Part shown: piece after piece, positions 15,501-21,126 of the stretch
How the letters are laid out: each line of letters begins with the position of its first letter
Position numbering within the stretch: the stretch's first letter is position 1
Assembly (NCBI GenBank): GCA_022425565.1
Contig: JAKMFG010000323.1
Span: 1-21,126, forward strand
DNA length: 21,126 nucleotides
DNA from: Alphaproteobacteria bacterium
Lineage (GTDB): Bacteria; Pseudomonadota; Alphaproteobacteria; Puniceispirillales; Puniceispirillaceae
Reading direction: 5' to 3'
The notes under the pieces: model-generated
Database searches by the model: none
Told to the model about the DNA's origin: nothing
Seen by the model: the letters and a program-made list of their open reading frames with translations, nothing else
Translations under genes and position numbers: made by a program

Positions 15501-15529
15501 TTGTTCAGAAGGGTATCTGCGGCTATATA
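15501..15529 (+). promoter_or_regulatory. promoter of the RND efflux operon
   Basis: TTGTTC (-35, 15501-15506) and TATATA (-10, 15524-15529) are separated by 17 bp, the best sigma-70-like pair in the window. The expected transcript start is near 15536, giving a leader of about 29 bases before the ATG at 15565. Confidence 0.55.
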
Positions 15530-15564
15530 ACGCGCAGGCGAGACAAACTCCCGGCGATTGATTT

Positions 15565-16887
15565 ATGAAATTCAGATCCTCTTATATCTGGGCCGCCCTG
15601 GTGGCTCTTGGCGCGGCTGGTTGGATGGCTTCGGGCATGCTTGGCGGCGATTCCGGCGCGCCTGAAGCGACCACGGCGCAGCAGACGACTGGTTCCGCGG
15701 CAAACTCAGTGGCAAACTCAGTGGCGACCTCAGTGGCGACCTCACCGGCCAATAATGCGGCCGCGACTGCGGGTATGCCGATCATTTCATCTGTGACGGT
15801 GGAAAACAGCAAGGTACGCCGGTCTGTCAGGGCCAGTGGCGTGACCCGGCCAAAAGCGATCATCACACTGTCTGCCGAGATTGGTGGCACGGCGGTCAAG
15901 GTGCCGGCTGTTGAAGGTCGCCAGATCGAGGCTGGTGACGTCCTGGTCGTCATCGACACCAGCACCCTTCCGGCACGGATCGAAGCTGCGAAGGCGGAAA
16001 TCGCTGCGGCCACAACCGCGCTGGACAGCGCTACCGCCCAGTCGCGCGGCACCTATATTGAACAGCGTGCCGCTGCCGAGGCCAATCTCGAGGTGGCAAA
16101 GCAGCGCCTTGAGATCGCGCAGAAACTCGCCAAGCAGAATTTCAGCGCGCCGGTCGAGCTGGCGCAGCTGAAGGCGAATTACGAAAATGCCCGCATGACG
16201 CTGGCACAGATCGACCTTGCCAAGAACCTGCGGTCTGATGTCGATATCGCGCAGAACCGCGCGCGTCTGGCCACCGCAAAATCCAACCTTGCCGTTCTTC
16301 GTGACCAGCTGGCGAAATCGACCATCAAGGCACCGGTCGCAGGCTGGCTTGAAACCATGCATCTGGAACAGGGCGAGCAGATTGCAGCCGGTTCGCCGGC
16401 GGCCACCATTCTCGACATGGGCGAACTGAAAATTGTGGTTGCCGTGCCGCAGACCAATATCGGCGAGGTCGAGCTTGATGACCAGGTCAATGTGAATGTT
16501 GCCGGGGCCGGCATGCGCAAGGGCGCGGTCACCAAGATCGCCTCTATCAGCAGCACCACGACCCGTACTTTCGATGTCGAGGTGACGGTTCCGAACCCGG
16601 GCCGCGAGCTTCGCGCCGGAATGACTGTCGAGGCGAATATCGATGTCGGCTTCCAGCCTGCTTTCGGCATGTCGCCGGCGCATCTGTCCGTTGCGGGCGA
16701 CGGGTCGCTGACAGCCAAGATCGATGATGGCGGTACCGTGCGCGTCGTACCAGTCGAGCTCGTACGCTCCGGTGTAGAGCAGGTGTTCGTCTCCGGACTT
16801 GCCGACGGCGCCGCCTTGCTGACATTCGGTCAGGCTTTCGTCAATGCCGGTGATCCGGTCCGCGTCTCGCCGGAGCCAACATCATGA
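15565..16887 (+). CDS. RND efflux periplasmic adaptor (membrane fusion protein)
   Basis: Links an RND pump to an outer-membrane channel. Of 440 residues, about 8-26 form an uncleaved N-terminal membrane anchor; there is no lipobox Cys. A linker of V-A-(N/T)-S repeats spans about 45-60. A lipoyl half-motif follows (about 96-132), then a long coiled-coil hairpin rich in Ala, Glu, Lys and Gln (about 133-250), the second lipoyl half beginning STIKAPVAGWL (about 252), and beta-barrel and membrane-proximal domains to the C-terminus. The stop overlaps the permease start by 4 bp (ATGA). It has its own promoter upstream. No outer-membrane TolC partner is encoded in the window. Substrate unknown. Confidence 0.9.
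   Translation: MKFRSSYIWAALVALGAAGWMASGMLGGDSGAPEATTAQQTTGSAANSVANSVATSVATSPANNAAATAGMPIISSVTVENSKVRRSVRASGVTRPKAIITLSAEIGGTAVKVPAVEGRQIEAGDVLVVIDTSTLPARIEAAKAEIAAATTALDSATAQSRGTYIEQRAAAEANLEVAKQRLEIAQKLAKQNFSAPVELAQLKANYENARMTLAQIDLAKNLRSDVDIAQNRARLATAKSNLAVLRDQLAKSTIKAPVAGWLETMHLEQGEQIAAGSPAATILDMGELKIVVAVPQTNIGEVELDDQVNVNVAGAGMRKGAVTKIASISSTTTRTFDVEVTVPNPGRELRAGMTVEANIDVGFQPAFGMSPAHLSVAGDGSLTAKIDDGGTVRVVPVELVRSGVEQVFVSGLADGAALLTFGQAFVNAGDPVRVSPEPTS
15697..15744. repeat. 12-bp tandem repeat, four units, in the adaptor linker
   Basis: Four 12-bp units (consensus GTGGCNANCTCA) run from 15697 to 15744, two of them identical. They encode the period-four linker ANSV-ANSV-ATSV-ATS just after the membrane anchor. 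Length changes by whole units would stay in frame. Confidence 0.85.
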
Positions 16888-19800
16888 CCGGTGTGATCAG
16901 CGCCGCCTTTTCCCGTACCGGCGCGGTCTTCGTCGCGCTGCTGGTGCTATGCGGTTTCGGTTACGTCTCCTATCTGGATATTCCCAAGGAAGCGACCCCG
17001 GATATCGATATTCCGGTTGCCTATGTGTCAGTCGGATATGAAGGCATTTCGCCCGAGGATTCCGAACGGCTGCTGGTAAAGCCGCTGGAAAAGCACCTGC
17101 GTTCTGTTCAGGGTCTCGACAAGATGTCGTCGGTGGCCTCGGAGGGTTATGCGTCGATTTCGCTGGAATTCGATGCCGGCGAGGATATCGACCGCATCCT
17201 TGATGATGTGCGGCAGGCGGTGGACGACGCGAAGCCGGACCTGCCGGGCGAGGCCGACGAGCCGACGGTGACCGAGGTCAACCTGTCGCTCTTCCCGATC
17301 CTGACGGCTGCGCTCTATGGGCCGGTTTCGGAGCGTGAAATGGTTCTCGCCGCGCGCGAGATCAAGGACAAGGTCGAAGCTCTCGAAGGTGTGCTCGAGG
17401 TCAAGATTGGCGGAGACCGTGAAGAGGTTCTCGAAATTCTGCTGGACGCGTCTGCCATCGAGGCCTACGGGCTCGACCCGTCGGCGGTGATCCGGCTCGT
17501 CAGCGGCAACAACCAGCTGGTGACGGCGGGTGCCATCGATGATGGTGGTGGCCGCCTGACGGTAAAGGTTCCGGGCGTCATCGAATCCATCGACGATCTG
17601 GTGAAGATGCCTGTTCAGGCGCGTGACGGCACAGCCATCACCTTTGGCGATATTTCTGTGGTCCGGCGATCCTTCCGCCAGGCCGAGGGCTGGTCGCGGG
17701 TGAATGGCGAGCCGGCCGTGGTGCTGGATGTCAGCAAGCGTGTCGGCTCCAACATTATCGAGGTTGTCGAGGCCGCGCGCACGGTGATCGACGAGGAGGC
17801 GCCGAAAATCGGCGAGGGCGTCAAGGTCACCTACCTGTTTGATGATTCCAAGGATGTGCGCAATCTTCTGAGCGATCTTGGCAACAATGTTGCCGCCGCC
17901 GTGCTGATCGTGATGGTCGTGGTGCTGGGTGTTCTTGGCATTCGCAACGCGACACTGGTCGGGCTGGCCATTCCGGGAAGTTTCTTTATCGGGATCAGCG
18001 TTCTCAACCTGATGGGCGTGACGATGAACATCGTCGTGCTGTTCTCGCTGATCCTTGTTGCCGGCATGCTTGTCGACGGGGTGATTGTCACCACTGAATA
18101 TGCTGACCGCCGGATTGCCATGGGCGCAAGCCGCCGCGACGCCTATCTGCAGGGCGCGCAGCGCATGTCTTGGCCGATCATCTCCTCGACCATAACAACG
18201 CTGATGGTCTTCCTGCCGCTGCTGTTCTGGCCCGGCATTGTCGGCCAGTTCATGAAATATCTGCCGATCACGGTGATGAGCGTGCTGATTGCATCGCTGT
18301 TCATGGCGCTGATCTTCATTCCGGTACTTGGCGGCGTCATCGGCAAGAAGTCGGTGCCGAAGGGCATGATTTCGGCCACCGCACCGCGAGGCTATCGCTG
18401 GACCCTGAAAAAGGCGATCCGGTATCCCGTAATCACCATGATGACGGTGATCGGCATCATCTTCGGCAGCTTCAGCGTTTATTTTATGGCAGGGCACGGC
18501 GCGGCTTTTTTCCCGGATATCGAGCCCGAGCAGGCAAGCGTGCAGATTCTGGCGCGCGGTGATCTGTCGGCGAAGGAACGCGACGCGCTGGTGAATACGG
18601 CCGAGACATCGATCCTTCCGGTGGACGGTGTGCAGGATTTCTATGCGCGCTCTTTCCGGCCGGGAAGCGGCGGGCATCAGGTGCCGCGTGATTCCGTTGG
18701 CACCATTCGCACGGTCTTTGCGGACTGGGATGAGCGCGATCCGGCAGCAGCGCTGATGGACCGCATGCGGGGGCTGATTTCCGGCCTTGCCGGTGCCGAT
18801 TTCAGCATCACCAAGCAGCAGCAGGGACCGGGCGGTGCGCTTCCCATCCGCATCGAGATCATGGGTGATGATCTGGATGAGATCGCCGCCGCCACCGATG
18901 TTGTCGTGGCGCGCATGAACGATCTTGGCGGGTTTGTCGATATCGCTGACAACCGGCCGCTGCCGGGCCTTGAATGGACCCTCGTCACCGACCGCGAGGC
19001 CGCCAGCCGCCATGGGGTGTCGATCTCCGGGCTTGGCACCATGATCAAGATGCTGACCCGCGGTGTGCGCATTTCCGATTTCCGTCCGGATGATGCCGAG
19101 GACGAGCTTGACGTTGTCATGCGGTTCATGGGCGACCAGCGCAACCTGGACCGTCTTGGCGAGTTGCGCGTGCCGGCTTCCGACGGCTCCTATGTGCCAC
19201 TTTCGGTCTTTGCCAGATTGCAGCCGCGCCAGAAAGGCGGCGATATCGAGCGCAAGGACGGCGACCGCTATATGTATATTAACGCCGATGTCGCAGGCGG
19301 ACGGCTTCCGGCCGAACGCGTCGAGGCGCTTCAGGCTTCGCTTGCTTCAACGCCGCTCGTGCAGAATGTCGATGTCTCCTTCGCCGGCGAGAACGAGGAT
19401 ATGGCCGAGACCGGCGCGTTTCTGAGCCAGGCCTTCTCGCTGTCGTTGCTGCTGATGCTGATTGTGCTGATGGTGCAGTTCAACTCCGCATGGCAGGCCT
19501 TCGTCACCATGTCGGCGATCCTGCTGTCGACAGGCGGGGTCATGCTGGGCCTGTGGGCGACGGCCCAGCCCTTCGGCATCGTCATGAGTGGGCTCGGTGT
19601 TATCGCTCTGGCCGGCATTGTGGTCAACAACAACATCGTGCTGATCGATACTTTCAATGAGTACCGGGCCCGTGGATACGGGGCCAAGGACGCTGCGTTC
19701 CGCGCCGGCCTTGTCCGTTTCCGGCCGGTTCTGCTGACGGCGGTGACCACCATTCTCGGCCTGCTGCCGATGGTCTTCCAGCTGACGATCAAGATCACTG

Positions 19801-20021
19801 AACGGGACGTTCTGGTTGGTGCGCCATCCTCGCAATGGTGGACGCAGCTCTCCAGCACGATTGCTGGCGGCCTTGCCTTTGCTACCATCCTGACACTGGT
19901 GGCCACACCGGCGATGCTGGTGATTGGTGACAGGCTCGGCCGGTTCAGCGGGGCCCTTTTACGCCGGACGGGCAGCCTGTTCCGCTTCCGGCGGAACCGC
20001 GGGGTCGCCCCGGCCGAATAG
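16884..20021 (+). CDS. RND efflux permease (HAE-type, AcrB-like)
   Basis: Proton-driven inner-membrane exporter of 1045 residues, the usual RND size. It shows the internal duplication: TM1, a large periplasmic loop (about 35-330), TM2-6, a second loop from about 555, then TM8-12. N-terminal PKEATPDIDIPVA and GISPEDSERLLVKPLE are typical HAE-1 landmarks. In TM4 the relay reads GMLVDGVIV: Asp398 matches AcrB Asp407, but Asp408 is Gly399. In TM10, GIVVNNNIVLID puts Asn915 where AcrB has Lys940. The Lys-to-Asn change is familiar in SwrC/YerP-like pumps; the Gly is less usual. It is translationally coupled to the adaptor gene. Substrate unknown; the neighbouring P450/GMC genes might supply it. Confidence 0.93.
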   Translation: MTGVISAAFSRTGAVFVALLVLCGFGYVSYLDIPKEATPDIDIPVAYVSVGYEGISPEDSERLLVKPLEKHLRSVQGLDKMSSVASEGYASISLEFDAGEDIDRILDDVRQAVDDAKPDLPGEADEPTVTEVNLSLFPILTAALYGPVSEREMVLAAREIKDKVEALEGVLEVKIGGDREEVLEILLDASAIEAYGLDPSAVIRLVSGNNQLVTAGAIDDGGGRLTVKVPGVIESIDDLVKMPVQARDGTAITFGDISVVRRSFRQAEGWSRVNGEPAVVLDVSKRVGSNIIEVVEAARTVIDEEAPKIGEGVKVTYLFDDSKDVRNLLSDLGNNVAAAVLIVMVVVLGVLGIRNATLVGLAIPGSFFIGISVLNLMGVTMNIVVLFSLILVAGMLVDGVIVTTEYADRRIAMGASRRDAYLQGAQRMSWPIISSTITTLMVFLPLLFWPGIVGQFMKYLPITVMSVLIASLFMALIFIPVLGGVIGKKSVPKGMISATAPRGYRWTLKKAIRYPVITMMTVIGIIFGSFSVYFMAGHGAAFFPDIEPEQASVQILARGDLSAKERDALVNTAETSILPVDGVQDFYARSFRPGSGGHQVPRDSVGTIRTVFADWDERDPAAALMDRMRGLISGLAGADFSITKQQQGPGGALPIRIEIMGDDLDEIAAATDVVVARMNDLGGFVDIADNRPLPGLEWTLVTDREAASRHGVSISGLGTMIKMLTRGVRISDFRPDDAEDELDVVMRFMGDQRNLDRLGELRVPASDGSYVPLSVFARLQPRQKGGDIERKDGDRYMYINADVAGGRLPAERVEALQASLASTPLVQNVDVSFAGENEDMAETGAFLSQAFSLSLLLMLIVLMVQFNSAWQAFVTMSAILLSTGGVMLGLWATAQPFGIVMSGLGVIALAGIVVNNNIVLIDTFNEYRARGYGAKDAAFRAGLVRFRPVLLTAVTTILGLLPMVFQLTIKITERDVLVGAPSSQWWTQLSSTIAGGLAFATILTLVATPAMLVIGDRLGRFSGALLRRTGSLFRFRRNRGVAPAE

Positions 20022-20055
20022 GCCGATGACACTTCGAATAGGCCGGTGACACTTC
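20016..20055. repeat. 20-bp tandem duplication over the RND permease stop codon
   Basis: Two adjacent 20-bp units (20016-20035 and 20036-20055) differ at one base (GGCCGATG versus GGCCGGTG). Each contains the GAATAG that carries the permease stop TAG (20019-20021). A partial, eroded third unit begins at 20056. Confidence 0.85.
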
Positions 20056-20081
20056 AAATAAGGCGCCGGCGCACGGACAGC

Positions 20082-21126
20082 CTAACCCCTGACAATCCCC
20101 TCGACGCCGGCGGCGATGGCCAGCAGCCGGCGGTCGTGATGGCGTGATCCCATCAGCGACAGGCCGACAGGTGCCTCTCCCGCGCGGTGGCAGGGAATGG
20201 TGATGGTCGGCCGGTCGAGATAGTTCGACAGCGCCGTGTTGCGCAGCACCCGAGCGCTGGCCCTCATCAATGCCTCGGTCGTTTCGAGCGGCGCGATCTT
20301 CGGCGGCACGCATGGCGAGGTCGGCAGCAGCAGGGCATCAAACGGACGGGTCACCGCCTGCACGGCCGCGCAGGTCGCATCACGCTCGCGGTGCATGGCG
20401 ATATAGTCCGCCGCCAGAATATCGCTGCCACCATCCAGACGCGTCGCCACATAGGGATCGTACCCGTCACGTCGCGCGGCCAGCTGGTCGCGGTGGATCG
20501 CAAATGCCTCTGCAGAGACGATGCTCTTCGGGCGGTTCGCCGGGCGCAGCTCTTCCAGAATATCGAGGCTGATATCGCTGATCCTGGCACCTGCCGCTGA
20601 CAGTCTTGCCACCGCGGCATCAAAACCCGCGACAATTTCGGGGTCCAGCTCGTCGAACAGATAGCCGCGCGGGATCGCAAGCCTCAGCCCGTTCACCGGG
20701 AACGGGGTTTCGGGCCGGCCGGCACCGCCCGCCATGATGTCGTCCATAATGGCGCAACAGTCCGTGCTGTGGCCCATCGGGCCTGCCGCGTCGAAGGATG
20801 TGGAAAGAGGGTAGATGCCGTCGGACGGCATGCGTGTTGTTGTCGGCTTCAGCCCGACAATGCCGCAAAAAACAGCCGGGGCGCGGGTCGAACCGCCGGT
20901 GTCGGACCCGATGGTGGCAGCCGACATGCCGTCGCTGATCGACACTGCGCTTCCCGAAGAGGACCCGCCGGCGACACGGCCGCCATCGACATCGCGTTCC
21001 CACGGGCTGCGCGGGTTGCCGTGATGCGGGTTCATGCCGAGGCCGGAATAGGCGAATTCGGTCATGTTGGTGCGGCCGATGATGTTGAAACCAGCAGCGC
21101 GAAGACGCGCCACCACGCTGCAGTCG
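20082..21126 (-). CDS. amidase signature-family hydrolase (partial, N-terminus beyond window)
   Basis: C-terminal 348 or so residues of an amidase of the Ser-cisSer-Lys type, which hydrolyses amide bonds. The frame stays open to the right edge, so the apparent GTG start at 21116 is not real. Visible are GRTNMTEFAYSGLG, the Gly/Ser-rich signature VAGGSSSGSAVS with the cis-Ser, and GSDTGGSTRAPA, whose Ser after GG is the nucleophile. The catalytic Lys would lie upstream, outside the window. The C-terminus ends GVEGIVRG at a TAG stop. It converges on the RND permease, 60 bp away. The substrate is unknown; GatA is possible but the wider amidase family is more likely. Confidence 0.9.
   Translation of the reverse strand, partial: DCSVVARLRAAGFNIIGRTNMTEFAYSGLGMNPHHGNPRSPWERDVDGGRVAGGSSSGSAVSISDGMSAATIGSDTGGSTRAPAVFCGIVGLKPTTTRMPSDGIYPLSTSFDAAGPMGHSTDCCAIMDDIMAGGAGRPETPFPVNGLRLAIPRGYLFDELDPEIVAGFDAAVARLSAAGARISDISLDILEELRPANRPKSIVSAEAFAIHRDQLAARRDGYDPYVATRLDGGSDILAADYIAMHRERDATCAAVQAVTRPFDALLLPTSPCVPPKIAPLETTEALMRASARVLRNTALSNYLDRPTITIPCHRAGEAPVGLSLMGSRHHDRRLLAIAAGVEGIVRG

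Noticed and set aside
17028..19013. 661-codon open frame on the minus strand inside the RND permease gene
   Set aside because: Antisense shadow of a high-GC gene: low-complexity, His/Arg/Asp-rich translation with no family motif, while the plus strand is a clear RND permease.

Overview
The window is about 21 kb of GC-rich, densely packed bacterial chromosome. Most genes are on the plus strand, with short spacers and several 4-bp ATGA stop/start overlaps. The gene content points to a heterotrophic, probably aquatic alphaproteobacterium: malonyl-CoA decarboxylase, an MmsB-type 3-hydroxyisobutyrate dehydrogenase, a long-form PyrE, a PhoR/PhoB pair of alphaproteobacterial type, and a P450 with an NEPRD I-helix. 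I cannot fix the genus from sequence alone. There are no RNA genes, insertion sequences, CRISPR arrays or phage genes, and no obvious pseudogenes.

Layout. (1) 45-4122, acyl-CoA metabolism: a hotdog thioesterase converging on malonyl-CoA decarboxylase (minus strand), then 3-hydroxyisobutyrate dehydrogenase and a thiolase. (2) 4125-7613, phosphate: a Ppx/GppA phosphatase 2 bp after the thiolase, then PhoR kinase and PhoB regulator. A Pho-box-like repeat overlaps the phoR stop. No pst or phoU genes are present. (3) 7792-9560: an unrecognised 138-aa protein, a 51-aa DUF2256 zinc-ribbon protein on the opposite strand, and an overlapping arsenate reductase/aquaglyceroporin pair. (4) 9665-11306: pyrE and a split YeeE/YedE-type transporter pair. 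(5) 11355-15463: a cytochrome P450 overlapping a PLP-dependent trans-sulfuration-family enzyme, then a GMC oxidoreductase. (6) 15565-20021: a two-gene RND efflux system with its own promoter. (7) 20082-21126: the C-terminal part of an amidase on the minus strand, which runs off the right edge.

How the parts fit. Region 1 feeds acetyl-CoA pools from valine breakdown, malonyl-CoA and acyl-CoA. Regions 2 and 3 suggest phosphate and arsenate handling: arsenate is a phosphate mimic, and ArsC plus an aquaglyceroporin is a known reduce-and-leak detoxification route. Region 5 looks like a small oxidative/C-S or C-N pathway with unknown substrate, possibly served by the RND exporter.

No wholly new system is obvious. 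The points most worth a second look are: (a) seven short tandem duplications of 12-20 bp, several sitting on or beside stop codons and leaders; (b) a PhoR that lacks membrane segments and has a degenerate ATP-binding G1 box; (c) a P450 without the usual I-helix acid/alcohol pair, coupled to a PLP enzyme; (d) an RND pump with a reduced proton-relay set.
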